Source of the DNA: Shouchella clausii | Lineage (GTDB): Bacteria; Bacillota; Bacilli; Bacillales; Bacillaceae_D | Length of the DNA stretch: 64,000 nt | Direction: 5' to 3' | NCBI RefSeq assembly: GCF_001598215.1 | Contig: NZ_BCXJ01000009.1 | Location: forward strand, 1 to 64,000 | Part shown: piece by piece, positions 40,927 through 52,910 of the stretch | Position numbering within the stretch: position 1 is the first letter of the stretch | Layout of the letters: the number at the start of each line of letters is the position of its first letter | Notes under the pieces: model-generated | What the model saw: the letters and a program-made list of their open reading frames with translations, nothing else | What the model was told of the DNA's origin: nothing | The model's database searches: none | Translations under genes and position numbers: made by a program

Positions 40927-43900
40927 TTAATCTTGGACAAGCACTTCTTCTGGCGTACCCGCTTCTTCATTCTCAGCTCTTTCATCATGAGTGGAATGAA
41001 TGCCGAGCGTTTTATAGCGAGCAAGCCCTGTTCCCGCCGGAACGAGTTTGCCGATGATGACATTTTCTTTTAAGCCAAGCAACTCGTCGCGTTTTCCTTT
41101 AATGGCTGCATCCGTCAAGACACGTGTGGTTTCTTGGAATGAAGCAGCAGATAAGAAGGAATCCGTTTCAAGTGAAGCTTTCGTAATGCCTAACAGCACT
41201 GGGCGGCCAGTAGCTGGACGCATATTGCTTAACAACACTTTCTTGTTTGCTTCGTTAAAGCGTTGAATTTCAACGAGAGAGCCAGGAAGAATGCCTGTAT
41301 CTCCAGCATCAACGACACGCACTTTGCGAAGCATTTGCCGAACCATTACTTCAACGTGCTTATCGCCAATTTCTACCCCTTGGAGACGGTATACTTTTTG
41401 GACTTCACGGAGCAAGTATTCTTGTACGCCACCCATACCCGTTACTTTGAGAAGTTCTTTTGGATCAATCGAACCTTCTGTTAACGTTTGGCCAGCAACA
41501 ACCTTGTCCCCGACTGCCACTTTCAGACGAGAGCCATACGGAATCGAGTAACTTTTCGTCTCGAGTTCACTTTGTACAGTGACTTCACGTTTGTCGCCGT
41601 CTCTGACATCAACCACATCGCCGTCGATTTCGGTAATAACGGCCTGCCCTTTTGGATTACGGGCTTCAAACAGCTCTTGAATACGTGGAAGACCTTGGGT
41701 AATATCGTCTCCAGCAACACCGCCTGTATGGAACGTCCGCATTGTTAGCTGCGTTCCTGGTTCCCCGATGGACTGGGCGGCGATGATGCCAACTGCTTCG
41801 CCAACTTCTACATCGCTGCCAGTAGCGAGGTTGCGGCCATAGCAAGCCTTGCACACGCCGTGATGTGTGTTACAAGTGAAGACAGACCGAATCGTTACTG
41901 ATTCAACGCCAGCATCAACAATTTGTTTAGCTGTGTCCTCATTCATCAACTCGCCGCGGTGGACAAGGACCTCATCCGTTTCTGGATGACGCACCGTTTT
42001 GAAAGCAACACGGCCGACTAAACGGTCGTAAAGGCCTTCAATCGTTTCGGTACCTTCTTGAATCGCCGTCACTTCCAAGCCACGGTCTGTGCCACAGTCA
42101 TTTTCCCGAACAATGACATCTTGGGCTACGTCAACAAGGCGGCGTGTCAAGTAACCTGAGTCAGCTGTTTTCAGCGCTGTATCAGCAAGACCTTTCCGGG
42201 CTCCGTGCGTTGAAATAAAGTACTCAAGGACTGTCAGCCCTTCACGGAAGCTCGATTTAATTGGAAGTTCAATGATCCGTCCAGATGGGTTGGCCATCAA
42301 ACCACGCATACCAGCAAGCTGGGTAAAGTTTGAGGCGTTACCACGGGCGCCTGAATCACTCATCATGAAGATTGGATTGCGGGCATCAAGGGTACCCATG
42401 AGCTTGCTTTGGATTAAGTCTTTGGCGTCGCTCCAAATTGAGATGACGCGGTCGTAGCGCTCTTCTTCCGTGATCAAACCACGGCGGAATTGCTTCATGA
42501 TGCGCTCGACTTTTTTGTCCGCTTCATCAAGAATTTCTTTCTTCTCGGAAAGGACGACAATGTCTGACACGCCTACCGTGATCCCGGCTTTCGTTGAATA
42601 CTTAAAGCCAAGGTCTTTCATCCGGTCAAGCATTTTAGACGTTTCCGTAATCTTGAATTTCTTGAACACTTCCGAAATGATGTTGCCAAGAAACCCTTTT
42701 TTAAACGGCGGAACAAGATCCCGTTCTTTTAAGAGTTGTTTTACATTGGTGTTGCTTGGTACCAAGTATTTTTCTGGCGTCTTCACTTCCAAGTTCGACG
42801 CCGTCGGCTCATTGATGTACGGGAACGAGTCAGGCATAATCTCGTTAAACAAAAGTTTTCCGACTGTTGTCAATAGCAACATGTTCGACTCTTCGTCAGC
42901 AAACGTCGGTTTATTCAGCGATGCCACTGGAACAGCAATACGTGTATGCAAGTGGACATAGCCGTTTTGATACGCGATCAGCGCTTCGTTGGAATCTTTA
43001 AATACAGAGCCTTCCCCACGGGCATTTGCATTTTCCATTGTCAAATAATAGTTGCCTAAAACCATATCTTGAGAAGGCGTTACAACCGGTTTGCCATCTT
43101 TAGGGTTCAAGATGTTTTGTGCAGCGAGCATGAGAATCCGTGCTTCCGCTTGTGCTTCCGCCGACAACGGCACGTGGACAGCCATTTGGTCGCCGTCAAA
43201 GTCGGCGTTGTATGCTGTACAGACAAGCGGATGCAATTTAATTGCGCGCCCTTCTACTAGGATAGGCTCGAACGCTTGAATTCCAAGACGGTGCAATGTT
43301 GGCGCACGGTTCAGGAGGACAGGGTGCTCGCGGATGACTTCTTCAAGCACATCCCAAACTTCCGGCTGGACACGCTCGACTTTCCGCTTAGCGCTCTTAA
43401 TGTTATGGGCAAGCCCTTTAGAAACAAGCTCTTTCATCACAAAAGGCTTGAATAATTCTAGCGCCATTTCTTTTGGAAGCCCGCATTGGTACATTTTCAA
43501 GTTAGGACCAACTACGATAACCGAACGGCCGGAATAGTCAACCCGTTTTCCGAGCAAGTTTTGGCGGAAACGCCCTTGTTTCCCTTTTAGCATATGGGAC
43601 AATGATTTTAACGGACGGTTCCCTGGGCCAGTAACTGGGCGGCCGCGGCGTCCATTATCAATCAAGGCATCGACAGCTTCTTGAAGCATCCGCTTCTCAT
43701 TTTGCACAATAATGTTCGGCGCTCCTAAATCAAGCAACCGTTTCAAACGGTTATTGCGGTTAATGACGCGGCGGTACAAGTCATTTAAATCAGAAGTAGC
43801 AAAGCGGCCGCCATCTAGCTGTACCATTGGCCGTAATTCTGGCGGAATGACAGGAAGAACATCAAGCACCATCCATGACGGTTCATTACCAGAATTGCGG

Positions 43901-44547
43901 AATGCTTCCAGCACTTCTAGCCGTTTAATCGCACGTGTACGCCGTTGCCCTTGTGCTGTTTCGAGCTCTTCTTTAAGGGCATTGACTTCTTTTTGTAAGT
44001 CAATGTCGGCAAGCAATTTGCGAATCGCTTCCGCACCCATAGAAGCTGTAAACGTACGGCCATATTTATCGTAATAAGCACGGTACTCTTTCTCTGACAA
44101 AAGCTGTTTTTTCTCTAGTGGTGTATCGCCTGGTTCAGTCACTACATAAGAAGCGAAGTATATGACTTCCTCAAGGGAACGGGGCGACATATCCAGCACA
44201 AGGCCCATCCGACTTGGAATCCCTTTAAAATACCAAATATGCGACACAGGAGCGGCAAGCTCAATATGCCCCATCCGTTCCCGGCGCACTTTTGCACGGG
44301 TAACTTCAACGCCGCAGCGATCGCAAACGACCCCTTTGTAACGGACACGCTTATATTTTCCGCAGTGGCATTCCCAGTCTTTCTGCGGCCCAAAAATACG
44401 CTCACAGAACAAACCATCTTTTTCCGGCTTTAATGTCCGGTAGTTGATTGTTTCTGGTTTTTTGACTTCTCCACGGGACCACGAGCGGATTTTATTTGGT
44501 GATGCCAAACCAATTTTCATGTATTCAAAGTTATTTACATCGATCAA
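40927..44547 (-). CDS. rpoC: RNA polymerase beta' subunit
   Basis: 1206 aa. N-terminal zinc site (ECHCGKYK and CDRCGVEV), the absolutely conserved catalytic Mg motif NADFDGD, bridge helix region and C-terminal [20 protein letters not shown]. The start is a TTG at 44547: GGGAGG lies 8 nt upstream and the product begins I-D-V-N-N-F-E-Y as in the family. A 220-nt spacer separates it from rpoB, longer than in B. subtilis. Confidence 0.99.
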   Translation of the reverse strand: MIDVNNFEYMKIGLASPNKIRSWSRGEVKKPETINYRTLKPEKDGLFCERIFGPQKDWECHCGKYKRVRYKGVVCDRCGVEVTRAKVRRERMGHIELAAPVSHIWYFKGIPSRMGLVLDMSPRSLEEVIYFASYVVTEPGDTPLEKKQLLSEKEYRAYYDKYGRTFTASMGAEAIRKLLADIDLQKEVNALKEELETAQGQRRTRAIKRLEVLEAFRNSGNEPSWMVLDVLPVIPPELRPMVQLDGGRFATSDLNDLYRRVINRNNRLKRLLDLGAPNIIVQNEKRMLQEAVDALIDNGRRGRPVTGPGNRPLKSLSHMLKGKQGRFRQNLLGKRVDYSGRSVIVVGPNLKMYQCGLPKEMALELFKPFVMKELVSKGLAHNIKSAKRKVERVQPEVWDVLEEVIREHPVLLNRAPTLHRLGIQAFEPILVEGRAIKLHPLVCTAYNADFDGDQMAVHVPLSAEAQAEARILMLAAQNILNPKDGKPVVTPSQDMVLGNYYLTMENANARGEGSVFKDSNEALIAYQNGYVHLHTRIAVPVASLNKPTFADEESNMLLLTTVGKLLFNEIMPDSFPYINEPTASNLEVKTPEKYLVPSNTNVKQLLKERDLVPPFKKGFLGNIISEVFKKFKITETSKMLDRMKDLGFKYSTKAGITVGVSDIVVLSEKKEILDEADKKVERIMKQFRRGLITEEERYDRVISIWSDAKDLIQSKLMGTLDARNPIFMMSDSGARGNASNFTQLAGMRGLMANPSGRIIELPIKSSFREGLTVLEYFISTHGARKGLADTALKTADSGYLTRRLVDVAQDVIVRENDCGTDRGLEVTAIQEGTETIEGLYDRLVGRVAFKTVRHPETDEVLVHRGELMNEDTAKQIVDAGVESVTIRSVFTCNTHHGVCKACYGRNLATGSDVEVGEAVGIIAAQSIGEPGTQLTMRTFHTGGVAGDDITQGLPRIQELFEARNPKGQAVITEIDGDVVDVRDGDKREVTVQSELETKSYSIPYGSRLKVAVGDKVVAGQTLTEGSIDPKELLKVTGMGGVQEYLLREVQKVYRLQGVEIGDKHVEVMVRQMLRKVRVVDAGDTGILPGSLVEIQRFNEANKKVLLSNMRPATGRPVLLGITKASLETDSFLSAASFQETTRVLTDAAIKGKRDELLGLKENVIIGKLVPAGTGLARYKTLGIHSTHDERAENEEAGTPEEVLVQD

Positions 44548-44767
44548 GGGGCCAACCTCCCTTATGATTTCACCCAATGTGGGTAACTGTTCAATGCGGA
44601 TTATTCTTGAGGGGCAAAGGGGAAGAAACGCATGTTTCTCCCCTCAGACTGTAGACAAACGCTCGCATACGTCATCGTTTGCCTCGGTCATCTGCTTTAG
44701 AACCGTCGTTCCACGCGCAAGCACTGTTGCTCATGGATAGTCGTTCTATTCGCATCTCCCCTGCCCT
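44548..44767 (-). other. rpoB-rpoC intergenic region with hairpins
   Basis: No gene. On the minus strand a strong hairpin GGGGAGAAAC/GTTTCTTCCCC (44619-44629 with 44634-44643) lies about 70 nt before rpoC. The same CCCC tract (44640-44645) can pair instead with GAGGGG (44609-44614), so two folds compete. A second stem AAACG/CGTTT lies near 44654-44681. No T-run or clear promoter. Confidence 0.5.
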
Positions 44768-47700
44768 TTATAGTTGTGATTCGTTCGTCTCTAAGTTGAG
44801 GTTGAGTTTTTCAGACGTTTGGTCTTCTTCGTCATCCAGCTCACGCATTTCAATTTCCTCTTCGTTGCTGGAGAGCATCTTCACATCCATGCCCAACGAT
44901 TGCAATTCTTTAATGAGGACTTTAAACGATTCTGGCACCCCTGGCTCAGGAACGTTTTCCCCTTTTACAATTGCCTCGTACGTTTTCACACGCCCAACAA
45001 CGTCATCTGATTTAACAGTCAGGATTTCTTGGAGCGTGTAAGCAGCACCATATGCTTCCAGTGCCCATACTTCCATCTCCCCGAAACGCTGTCCACCAAA
45101 TTGAGCTTTACCGCCAAGAGGCTGCTGCGTAACGAGTGAGTACGGGCCTGTTGACCGCGCATGGAGCTTGTCGTCAACCATATGGGCAAGCTTGATCATA
45201 TACATAATCCCAACGGATACGCGGTTGTCAAACGGTTCGCCAGTACGGCCATCATATAAAATCGTTTTTCCGTCTCGGGCCATGCCTGCTTCTTCCAATG
45301 TGCTCCAAACATCTTCTTCGCTGGCGCCGTCAAATACTGGAGACGCAACATGGATGCCTAGCTTGCGGGCAGCCATACCAAGATGGAGTTCAAGCACTTG
45401 TCCGATATTCATCCGCGAAGGCACACCAAGTGGGTTTAACATAATGTCAACAGGCGTTCCGTCTGGTAAAAACGGCATATCTTCTTCTGGCAGGATTCGG
45501 GAAATAACACCTTTGTTCCCGTGACGGCCAGCCATTTTATCGCCTTGGTTAATTTTCCGCTTTTGTACAATGTAGACACGGACAAGTTGGTTGACGCCTG
45601 GAGGAAGCTCGTCGCCGTCTTCACGGTTAAAGATTTTCACGTCAAGAACGATTCCGTCTCCACCATGCGGTGCACGCAATGAAGTATCCCGCACTTCACG
45701 GGCTTTCTCTCCAAAAATCGCATGCAAGAGGCGTTCTTCCGCCGTCAGCTCCGTTACGCCTTTTGGCGTCACTTTACCAACAAGAATGTCGCCATCTTTG
45801 ACTTCAGCCCCGATGCGAATAATTCCCCGCTCATCAAGGTTGCGTAATGCATCCTCACCAACGTTCGGAATATCGCGCGTAATCTCTTCAGGTCCGAGTT
45901 TTGTATCACGGGCATCCGATTCATATTCCTCAATATGGATGGACGTATAAACGTCATCTTTGACTAGGCGCTCACTTAAAATGATCGCATCCTCGTAGTT
46001 GTAGCCGTCCCATGTCATAAAGGCGACAAGCACGTTGCGGCCAAGCGCCATTTCGCCCATCTCCATTGAAGGACCATCTGCGAGGATTTCACGTTTTTCA
46101 ACGCGATCGCCTTCGCGTACAATCGGGCGCTGATTATAACTTGTGCCCTGGTTGGAGCGCACAAATTTTTGTAGTTTGTATTTATCAAGGTCGCCTTTCG
46201 TTTCTTTGCCATCTACTTCTTCAATGCGGCGGACCCAAATTTCTTTAGCAGTAACGCGTTCAACGATACCGGCATATTTTGAGACAACAGCAGCCCCTGA
46301 ATCTTTAGCAGACACGTGCTCCATCCCTGTTCCGACAAGCGGTGCTTCTGGAACGAGCAAAGGCACGGCCTGGCGCTGCATGTTTGCGCCCATTAGTGCG
46401 CGGTTCGAGTCGTCATTTTCCAAAAACGGAATACATGACGTCGCGGCAGAGACAACTTGTTTAGGCGAAACGTCCATATAGTCGACACGATCACAAGGAA
46501 CGACGGTGTTTTCACCGCGGAAGCGGGCAATGATGTTATCATCGACAAACGATCCGTCTTCATTCAGCTTCGCATTTGCTTGGGCAACTACATAATTGTC
46601 CTCTTCATCGGCTGTTAAATAGTCAATTCGCGATGTCACTTTCCCTGTTTCAGGGTCAACACGGCGGTATGGTGTTTCCATAAAGCCGAACTCATTCACT
46701 TTCGCATAAGAGGACAGCGTGTTAATTAAGCCGATGTTCGGACCTTCCGGCGTTTCAATCGGACACATCCGGCCGTAATGGGAGTAATGAACGTCACGCA
46801 CTTCCATTCCAGCGCGCTCCCGAGTTAAGCCACCTGGTCCAAGCGCTGAAAGACGGCGCTTATGCGTCAGTTCAGCAAGGGGGTTCGTTTGGTCCATGAA
46901 CTGCGAAAGCTGCGAGCTACCAAAGAACTCTTTTATCGAGGCAATGACTGGACGAATGTTAATAAGCGCTTGTGGCGTAATTACATTCGGGTCTTGAATC
47001 GACATCCGTTCCCGTACCACGCGCTCCATCCGAGAAAGGCCAATCCGGAATTGGTTTTGTAACAGTTCTCCAACGGAACGGAGACGGCGATTGCCCAAAT
47101 GGTCAATGTCATCTGTATCGCCGACACCATGCAGCAAGTTGAAGAAATAGCTGATGGAAGCGATGATATCAGCAGGGGCAATATGCTTCACGTCGCGTTC
47201 CACCATGCCGTTGCTAATAACAGAAATAACGCGCTCGCCCTCGTAGTCATCTGCTACATAAATTTTAACCGATTGAATTTCAACGTCGGATTCCTCAAGA
47301 ACGCCGCCAGATGTACGGGCTGTACGGAAACCAACATTTTTCTCCAAATGCGGGATCAGTTTATCCAACGTTCTGCGGTCAAGCAGTGTTCCCTCTTCAG
47401 CTAGAACTTCACCTGTTTCCGGATCAACAAGCTTTTCCGCCAAACGTTGGTTAAATAGCCGATTTTTGATATGAAGCTTTTTATTTATTTTATAACGACC
47501 GACATTTGCGAGGTCATAACGCTTAGGATCGAAAAAGCGAGATTCAAGCAAGCTTTTCGCATTTTCTACTGTTGGCGGCTCGCCTGGGCGCAAACGCTCA
47601 TAGATTTCAAGCAGCGCTTTATCGGTTGAATCTGTGTTATCTTTCTCAAGCGTGTTGCGCAAATACTCGTTTTCGCCTAAGAGGTCAACGATTTCTTGAT

Positions 47701-48310
47701 CAGACCCAAAGCCTAGAGCACGCAAAAGTACTGTTACTGGAATTTTACGAGTACGGTCAATACGTACATAAACAATATCTTTTGCATCTGTCTCAAGCTC
47801 AAGCCACGCTCCGCGGTTCGGGATGACAGTGGCAGTAAAGCCTTTTTTTCCGTTTTTGTCGAGCTTTTGGCTATAGTAAACGCTCGGTGAGCGAACAAGC
47901 TGAGAAACGATAACGCGCTCAGCGCCATTGATGATAAATGTCCCTGTTTCTGTCATCAACGGGAAATCGCCCATAAAGACTTCCTGTTCTTTTACTTCGC
48001 CTGTCTCTTTATTAATAAGACGAACTTTGACACGTAGAGGAGCGGCAAAGGTCACGTCACGCTCTTTTGACTCATCAACAGGATACTTTGGTTCTCCTAG
48101 ACTGTAATCAATAAACTCTAACACTAAATTGCCAGTGAAGTCTTGGATCGGTGAGATGTCTTGAAACATCTCCCGCAAACCCTCATCAAGAAACCATTGA
48201 TAAGAAGCTGTTTGAATTTCAATCAAGTTTGGCAGTTCGAGCACTTCATTAATTCGCGCATAGCTTCTCCGCTGGCGGTGGCGTCCATACTGAATTAGTT
48301 GACCTGTCAA
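44768..48310 (-). CDS. rpoB: RNA polymerase beta subunit
   Basis: 1180 aa. The start is a TTG at 48310 with AAGGGG 8 nt upstream, giving [15 protein letters not shown] as in B. subtilis. The rifampicin pocket reads [12 protein letters not shown], then [16 protein letters not shown], all wild type. Other landmarks are [12 protein letters not shown] and [10 protein letters not shown]. The acidic C-terminal tail is shorter than in B. subtilis (1193 aa). Core polymerase subunit; own promoter at 48603-48631. Confidence 0.99.
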   Translation of the reverse strand: MTGQLIQYGRHRQRRSYARINEVLELPNLIEIQTASYQWFLDEGLREMFQDISPIQDFTGNLVLEFIDYSLGEPKYPVDESKERDVTFAAPLRVKVRLINKETGEVKEQEVFMGDFPLMTETGTFIINGAERVIVSQLVRSPSVYYSQKLDKNGKKGFTATVIPNRGAWLELETDAKDIVYVRIDRTRKIPVTVLLRALGFGSDQEIVDLLGENEYLRNTLEKDNTDSTDKALLEIYERLRPGEPPTVENAKSLLESRFFDPKRYDLANVGRYKINKKLHIKNRLFNQRLAEKLVDPETGEVLAEEGTLLDRRTLDKLIPHLEKNVGFRTARTSGGVLEESDVEIQSVKIYVADDYEGERVISVISNGMVERDVKHIAPADIIASISYFFNLLHGVGDTDDIDHLGNRRLRSVGELLQNQFRIGLSRMERVVRERMSIQDPNVITPQALINIRPVIASIKEFFGSSQLSQFMDQTNPLAELTHKRRLSALGPGGLTRERAGMEVRDVHYSHYGRMCPIETPEGPNIGLINTLSSYAKVNEFGFMETPYRRVDPETGKVTSRIDYLTADEEDNYVVAQANAKLNEDGSFVDDNIIARFRGENTVVPCDRVDYMDVSPKQVVSAATSCIPFLENDDSNRALMGANMQRQAVPLLVPEAPLVGTGMEHVSAKDSGAAVVSKYAGIVERVTAKEIWVRRIEEVDGKETKGDLDKYKLQKFVRSNQGTSYNQRPIVREGDRVEKREILADGPSMEMGEMALGRNVLVAFMTWDGYNYEDAIILSERLVKDDVYTSIHIEEYESDARDTKLGPEEITRDIPNVGEDALRNLDERGIIRIGAEVKDGDILVGKVTPKGVTELTAEERLLHAIFGEKAREVRDTSLRAPHGGDGIVLDVKIFNREDGDELPPGVNQLVRVYIVQKRKINQGDKMAGRHGNKGVISRILPEEDMPFLPDGTPVDIMLNPLGVPSRMNIGQVLELHLGMAARKLGIHVASPVFDGASEEDVWSTLEEAGMARDGKTILYDGRTGEPFDNRVSVGIMYMIKLAHMVDDKLHARSTGPYSLVTQQPLGGKAQFGGQRFGEMEVWALEAYGAAYTLQEILTVKSDDVVGRVKTYEAIVKGENVPEPGVPESFKVLIKELQSLGMDVKMLSSNEEEIEMRELDDEEDQTSEKLNLNLETNESQL

Positions 48311-48596
48311 CTGATTCACCCCTTAAATCTCGCGTTATAGTATCTAAAAAACACTGTTTATAAGCTGCATCAAAAACCTATAAACAGAGGTACCCGTTCA
48401 GACAAAAAGGCTTGTTTTTGTATCGAATCTGCGAAGAGACTATACAAAACCGCAAAAAAGCTTTATAGTATGAAAATCAGGAACCTTTTTTACGAGAACA
48501 AAACCCATTGTACTAGCATAACCAAAAATGAACCGTTTCAATCACTGAGTCTTTCCTCATGAATCTGGAAACGGCAAATTAGGCAGTTATACGCAT
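48311..48596 (-). other. rpoB leader region
   Basis: About 285 nt of untranslated leader. It holds two inverted repeats on the transcript: ACTATA/TATAGT (around 48440-48470) and GTTTATA/TATAAAC (48356-48362 with 48379-48385). No open frame with a ribosome binding site, and no intrinsic terminator with a clear T-run. Confidence 0.5.
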
Positions 48597-48602
48597 TAAA
48601 TG

Positions 48603-48631
48603 ATAATATCATAGTCAAAACCAGCAGTCAA
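48603..48631 (-). promoter_or_regulatory. rpoB: rpoBC promoter
   Basis: -35 TTGACT (48626-48631), 17-nt spacer, -10 TATTAT (48603-48608) on the minus strand, overlapping the last codon of ybxB. Confidence 0.78.
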
Positions 48632-49242
48632 TTCTTTTTTGCAAGAAAGACATAATAACCCTTCTTTTTCCCCTTGACCTCGACATTTTCTGCCCCAAAA
48701 AGCTCAGCTAACTTTTGCTTGGTCGATGGCGCCCCTTGCTTTTTTTGGATCACTACCCAAAGTTCCCCCTCAGGAATTAACCGTTCGTACGCTTGTTCAT
48801 AAATGTCGTAGACGACGTTCTTTCCAGCACGTATCGGCGGATTCGTTACAACCGCAGCATAACGGGCCACTTGCTCAAAACCAGCTAAGCCCCGTTCATT
48901 GAAACGAACGTCGGCATTTTTTACACCGTTTTCTTTGGCGTTTTTTTCCGCCAATTGGCAAGCGCGTTCATTGACGTCTACCATAACGACCCGCCTTGAA
49001 GGGTCCGCTTTTGCCAACGCTAGCCCAATCGGCCCATACCCGCAGCCAACATCAAGTATATCGCCATCGAGTTCAGGAAAGGCAAATGTCTCAATGAGAA
49101 GTCGACTTCCAAAATCGACTTCACCTTTCGAAAACACACCGCGGTCTGTTGTAAAGGAAAACGATTCTCCTCGCAGCGTGAATGTCCATGTTTTTTCATC
49201 ATGGGGCGAAGACGGTTGGTTTGTATAATAATGCTCACTCAA
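48628..49242 (-). CDS. ybxB: class I SAM-dependent methyltransferase YbxB (RsmC-like)
   Basis: 204 aa. The SAM-binding motif is LDVGCGYGPIGLALA and the N/D-P-P-Y-type catalytic motif appears as VTNPPIRAG, typical of small-domain rRNA guanine-N2 methyltransferases. The TTG start at 49242 has AAAGGAG 8 nt upstream and gives the family N-terminus (S-E-H-Y-Y). Same place between rplL and rpoB as in B. subtilis. The exact rRNA target is not known to me. Confidence 0.92.
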   Translation of the reverse strand: MSEHYYTNQPSSPHDEKTWTFTLRGESFSFTTDRGVFSKGEVDFGSRLLIETFAFPELDGDILDVGCGYGPIGLALAKADPSRRVVMVDVNERACQLAEKNAKENGVKNADVRFNERGLAGFEQVARYAAVVTNPPIRAGKNVVYDIYEQAYERLIPEGELWVVIQKKQGAPSTKQKLAELFGAENVEVKGKKKGYYVFLAKKN

Positions 49243-49264
49243 GGCGATCACTCCTTTCATGAAT

Positions 49265-49300
49265 GGGAAAAGAAGGCCCGCGGATGTTCCGCGGGCCTTC
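49265..49300 (-). terminator. terminator/attenuator after rplL
   Basis: 12-bp perfect G/C-rich stem (49272-49283 with 49289-49300), 5-nt loop, then TTCTTTTCCC on the minus strand. It lies between rplL and ybxB and may lower downstream expression. Confidence 0.82.
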
Positions 49301-49318
49301 TCGTGCGAGGCTAAACGC

Positions 49319-49681
49319 CTACTTCAACTCGACGCTAGCGCCTGCTTCTTCAAGCTTGCCTTTGATTTCTTCGGCTTCTTCTTTCGCAACGCCTTCTTTA
49401 ATTGGAGCCGGAGCACCATCAACAAGGGCTTTTGCTTCTTTCAAGCCAAGGCCAGTGATTTCGCGAACCACTTTGATAACGCCAATTTTAGAAGAACCAG
49501 CAGACTCAAGAACAACATCGAATTCAGTTTGTTCAGCTGCGCCACCTTCTGCTGCGCCGCCAGCAACTGCTACAGGCGCTGCTGCTGTTACACCAAACTC
49601 CTCTTCGATTGCTTTTACAAGGTCATTAAGTTCAAGAACAGTCATTTCTTTAATCGCTTCAATGATTTGGTCTTTGCTCAT
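49319..49681 (-). CDS. rplL: 50S ribosomal protein L7/L12
   Basis: 120 aa: N-terminal dimerisation domain, Ala/Gly-rich hinge ([17 protein letters not shown]) and C-terminal factor-binding domain [20 protein letters not shown]. Multi-copy stalk protein. Strong AGGAGG site upstream. Confidence 0.99.
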   Translation of the reverse strand: MSKDQIIEAIKEMTVLELNDLVKAIEEEFGVTAAAPVAVAGGAAEGGAAEQTEFDVVLESAGSSKIGVIKVVREITGLGLKEAKALVDGAPAPIKEGVAKEEAEEIKGKLEEAGASVELK

Positions 49682-49735
49682 TGTAAATCCTCCTAGTCAA
49701 TTTTCATTATGAAATGCATTTAAGCAAGCAACAAT

Positions 49736-50236
49736 TTACGCGCCTTGCTCTTCTTTTTGCTCGGCCACCGCTTTTGCAGCAAGTGCAAATTGGCGAACTG
49801 GCGCTTGAAGGACGTTGGCAAGCATAGAAAGAAGCCCTTCGCGTGAAGGAAGCTCGGCCAAGGCTTTCACTTCAGCCGCAGTCGAAATGTTCCCTTCGAT
49901 GACGCCTGTTTTGATTGTTAATGCTTCGTTGTTTTTCGCAAATTCGTTTAGCACTTTCGCAGGAGCAATAACATCATCGACACCAAACGCAATTGCAGTC
50001 GGGCCAACGAGATGCTCATCCAAGCCAGTAAGGCCAGCTTCTGCTGTCGCACGGCGCACAAGCGTATTTTTGTATACTTTGTACTCAACGCCAGCTTCAC
50101 GCAACTGTTTACGAAGTTCAGTAACTTGCGCTACATTCAGTCCACGGTAATCAACAATTACCGTTGATTTGCTGTCGCGCAACTTTGCCGCTACTTCAGC
50201 TACAACTTGTTGTTTTTGCTCTAAAACTTTGCTCAT
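49736..50236 (-). CDS. rplJ: 50S ribosomal protein L10
   Basis: 166 aa: [40 protein letters not shown] and a C-terminal helix that binds L12 dimers. The ATG at 50236 has AGGAGG upstream; a longer frame would run into the leader RNA. Autoregulated through the L10 leader. Confidence 0.98.
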   Translation of the reverse strand: MSKVLEQKQQVVAEVAAKLRDSKSTVIVDYRGLNVAQVTELRKQLREAGVEYKVYKNTLVRRATAEAGLTGLDEHLVGPTAIAFGVDDVIAPAKVLNEFAKNNEALTIKTGVIEGNISTAAEVKALAELPSREGLLSMLANVLQAPVRQFALAAKAVAEQKEEQGA

Positions 50237-50283
50237 CGTTACACCTCCTGTAAAACTGTTCGCACACCGCTTGAGTTTCCATA

Positions 50284-50400
50284 GAAAAGCCCTCGTGGCA
50301 CGAAGACACACGAGGGCTTTAAGCTCTATTAAAAAGAGATCTATTCGCTCACCTCGGCAGGATATTTAAGCTGATAAAGCACCTGCTGTCTACGGTATGA
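50284..50400 (-). ncRNA. ribosomal protein L10 leader
   Basis: On the minus strand it contains the hallmark segments CCGTAGACAGCAGGTGC (from about 50394) and ATATCCTGCCGAGGTGAG, which pair through GCAGG/CCTGC. A 12-bp hairpin AAAGCCCTCGTG/CACGAGGGCTTT (50286-50297 with 50109-position arm at 50309-50320) follows with a short T-run. This is the Firmicute L10(L12)4-responsive attenuator. Confidence 0.88.
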
Positions 50401-50420
50401 CTATTCTATTTCCAACTACC

Positions 50421-50450
50421 AACATAACACAGGTTATATTGCTAGCGCAA
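50421..50450 (-). promoter_or_regulatory. rplJ: rplJL promoter
   Basis: -35 TTGCGC (50445-50450), 18-nt spacer, -10 TATGTT (50421-50426) on the minus strand, right after the rplA stop codon and upstream of the L10 leader. Confidence 0.65.
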
Positions 50451-50453
50451 CTT

Positions 50454-51149
50454 TTATTTTGCAAAAGCAGTCGTAGTCACACGGATCCCAGGACCCATCG
50501 TTGAGGCTACTGCAATGTTTTTCACGTATGTTCCTTTTGCAGCTGCCGGCTTCACTTTGTGAAGTGTTTCTACGATTGTTTGGAAGTTTTCCAGCAATTT
50601 AGGCGTATCGAATGATACTTTGCCGATTGGCACATGGATGTTGCCGGATTTGTCAACACGGTACTCAACTTTACCCGCTTTGATTTCTTCAACGGCTTTC
50701 GTTACATCAAATGTGACCGTGCCTGTTTTCGGGTTTGGCATTAGGCCTTTCGGTCCAAGCACCCGTCCAAGTCTACCGACTTGCGCCATCATATCAGGCG
50801 TCGCAACGATCACGTCAAAATCAAACCAACCTTGGTTAATTTTGTTGATGAGGTCGTCTTCGCCAACGTAATCTGCTCCAGCCGCTTCCGCTTCTTTTGC
50901 TTTTTCGCCTTTCGCAAATACTAGCACACGTTGGGTTTTGCCTGTTCCATGAGGAAGCACAACCGCGCCGCGGATTTGTTGGTCCGCTTTTTTAGGGTCA
51001 ACGCCAAGGCGAACAGCAACTTCTACTGTTTCGTCAAACTTAGCGACTGATGTTTTCTTTACTAGTTCAAGCGCTTCTTCCGCTTGGTAAGCCGTATCAC
51101 GGTCTACAAGCTTTAAAGCGTCTGCATATTTCTTGCCTTTTTTAGCCAT
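50454..51149 (-). CDS. rplA: 50S ribosomal protein L1
   Basis: 231 aa: [40 protein letters not shown] and [18 protein letters not shown]. Forms the mobile L1 stalk. Standard place after rplK. Confidence 0.99.
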   Translation of the reverse strand: MAKKGKKYADALKLVDRDTAYQAEEALELVKKTSVAKFDETVEVAVRLGVDPKKADQQIRGAVVLPHGTGKTQRVLVFAKGEKAKEAEAAGADYVGEDDLINKINQGWFDFDVIVATPDMMAQVGRLGRVLGPKGLMPNPKTGTVTFDVTKAVEEIKAGKVEYRVDKSGNIHVPIGKVSFDTPKLLENFQTIVETLHKVKPAAAKGTYVKNIAVASTMGPGIRVTTTAFAK

Positions 51150-51244
51150 TTTATTTCCTCCTCGTATGTGGTGTTAACGGAAATTCCTCCCACTATTTGA
51201 AAGGCTGCGACTCCAGCTCGGGCGCAACCTCTCACAGCAACCAA

Positions 51245-51670
51245 TTAGTCTTCAATCACAATGCCCATGCTGCGGGCTGTACCCTCAACCATGCGCATAG
51301 CCGCTTCTACAGAAGCCGCATTCAGATCTGGCATTTTTGTTTCAGCAATTTCACGTACTTTATCGCGTTTAACCGTTGCAACTTTTGTACGATTCGGCTC
51401 GCCAGAACCTGAGTCAATTCCTGCCGCTTTTTTCAAAAGCACAGCAGCAGGTGGCGTTTTCGTGATGAATGTAAACGAACGGTCTTCAAATACAGTGATT
51501 TCCACTGGAATAATCAAACCTGCTTGGTCAGATGTACGAGCGTTAAATTCTTTACAAAATCCCATAATGTTCACACCTGCTTGACCGAGGGCCGGTCCAA
51601 CTGGTGGTGCTGGATTGGCTTTACCCGCAGGGATTTGTAGCTTAACCATTTTAATTACCTTTTTAGCCAC
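51245..51670 (-). CDS. rplK: 50S ribosomal protein L11
   Basis: 141 aa. The GTG start at 51670 has AAGGAGG 8 nt upstream and gives the family start M-A-K-K-V-I-K. N-terminal thiostrepton-site domain [21 protein letters not shown]-terminal rRNA-binding domain with [12 protein letters not shown]. GTPase-associated centre. A weak promoter may lie upstream (TTGGTG, TAGTAT), not convincing. Confidence 0.98.
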   Translation of the reverse strand: MAKKVIKMVKLQIPAGKANPAPPVGPALGQAGVNIMGFCKEFNARTSDQAGLIIPVEITVFEDRSFTFITKTPPAAVLLKKAAGIDSGSGEPNRTKVATVKRDKVREIAETKMPDLNAASVEAAMRMVEGTARSMGIVIED

Positions 51671-51732
51671 GTGACACACCTCCTTAAGTCCGTGATGTGG
51701 TTACCGGATACACAACTTGTACCCTCCCACTC

Positions 51733-51757
51733 AAAAAGACGGATGCACATGCATCCG
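51733..51757 (-). terminator. terminator after nusG
   Basis: 7-bp stem CGGATGC/GCATCCG (51740-51746 with 51751-51757), 4-nt loop, followed on the minus strand by TCTTTTT. Separates nusG from rplKA. Confidence 0.8.
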
Positions 51758-51825
51758 ACAAGCATAGTGAAATCTATACTAAACATTGAAATTCTATCAC
51801 CAATACCGCCAAGAAGCAAGGTTTT

Positions 51826-52362
51826 TTAAGAAATCTTTTCAACTTGACCGAACTCAAGCTCCACTGGCGTTTCGCGCCCGAACATATTCACATGGACTTT
51901 CAGTTTCCGTTTTTCCACCTGTATCTCTTCGATTGTGCCGACAAAATCAGCAAACGGACCCGACTTCACTTTAACCGATTCTTTCAGTTCAAAGTCTACT
52001 TCTTCTTGGGCTTCAACAACGCCCATTTGCTTCAAGATCCGCTCAACCTCATCGGGCATAAGCGGCGTCGGCTTGGAGCCTGCTCCAGCTGAACCAACGA
52101 ACCCTGTTACCCCTGGTGTATTGCGGACAACATACCACGAATCGTCAGTCATGACCATTTCCACTAGCACATAGCCTGGGAACACTTTGCGTGAAACTTG
52201 TTTCGTTTTTCCGTTTTTTATTTCTGTCTCTTCTTCGACAGGTACAAGCACACGAAAAATATGGTCAGTCATTTCCATTGACTCAACCCGCTTTTCAAGG
52301 TTCGCTTTCACTTTGTTTTCATAGCCAGAGTATGTGTGTACCACAAACCAGTTTTTTTCCAT
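51826..52362 (-). CDS. nusG: transcription elongation factor NusG
   Basis: 178 aa. NGN domain ([41 protein letters not shown]) and C-terminal KOW domain ([20 protein letters not shown]). Pause/termination factor linked to ribosomes in bacilli. Follows secE by 54 nt. Confidence 0.98.
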   Translation of the reverse strand: MEKNWFVVHTYSGYENKVKANLEKRVESMEMTDHIFRVLVPVEEETEIKNGKTKQVSRKVFPGYVLVEMVMTDDSWYVVRNTPGVTGFVGSAGAGSKPTPLMPDEVERILKQMGVVEAQEEVDFELKESVKVKSGPFADFVGTIEEIQVEKRKLKVHVNMFGRETPVELEFGQVEKIS

Positions 52363-52416
52363 TGTTCAGGACAGCGTCCTTCCCTCCTTTAACATTCCCA
52401 GAGCTTCAACTTTACG

Positions 52417-52605
52417 CTACAGCATCCGCAGCAACGTCGAAATACCTAGATCGACTAGATAGAAAAAAGCAACCATAAAGATAAGCGTTGTTAGGACAAC
52501 TAACGTATAACGGGTTAACTCTTTTTTAGTTGGCCATGTTACGCGTTTCATTTCCCTGCCTACATTCCGAAGAAAAGTAACTGGTCCTTTGTTTTCATCT
52601 GCCAT
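52417..52605 (-). CDS. secE: preprotein translocase subunit SecE
   Basis: 62 aa with one membrane helix (about 33-55) after the conserved amphipathic segment NVGREMKRVTWPTKKEL. Clamps SecY. Usual short Gram-positive form. Confidence 0.97.
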   Translation of the reverse strand: MADENKGPVTFLRNVGREMKRVTWPTKKELTRYTLVVLTTLIFMVAFFYLVDLGISTLLRML

Positions 52606-52678
52606 GTGATCCGTACACCTCCAGCATTACACAATATCGAAAAGATAAACGTTAGAGCTTTGCGATTTCCTGTATTTA

Positions 52679-52825
52679 TCAACGCGTTTCTACATGCAGT
52701 GTATGTCCATTGCACCGTTTGCAAAATTTTTTTACGGTAAGCCGGGTATCGCTTTTTTTAGCGCTTGTTACCGAGTAATTACGTGACTTGCAGATTTCGC
52801 AAGCCAAGACACGTTTGCCACTCAC
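52679..52825 (-). CDS. rpmG: 50S ribosomal protein L33, zinc-binding type
   Basis: 48 aa, found by reading upstream of secE. The GTG start at 52825 has GGAGG 7 nt upstream. Two zinc pairs are intact, CEIC and CKRC, with [17 protein letters not shown] at the end. Located upstream of secE as in B. subtilis. Confidence 0.95.
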   Translation of the reverse strand: MSGKRVLACEICKSRNYSVTSAKKSDTRLTVKKFCKRCNGHTLHVETR

Positions 52826-52858
52826 GGGCACACCTCCGTACTTTGCACACACTCTTTG

Positions 52859-52887
52859 ACTCTAGCACAGCACTAAACTGGTGTCAA
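52859..52887 (-). promoter_or_regulatory. rpmG-secE-nusG promoter
   Basis: -35 TTGACA (52882-52887), 17-nt spacer ending in TGTGC (extended -10-like TG), -10 TAGAGT (52859-52864) on the minus strand. Confidence 0.78.
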
Positions 52888-52910
52888 TGCTGGGCTGAAG
52901 CGTAATAGAT

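Noticed and set aside
46830-46930. Possible rifampicin-resistance change in the rpoB pocket
   Set aside because: Residues in [14 protein letters not shown] and LSALG are all the sensitive wild-type form.
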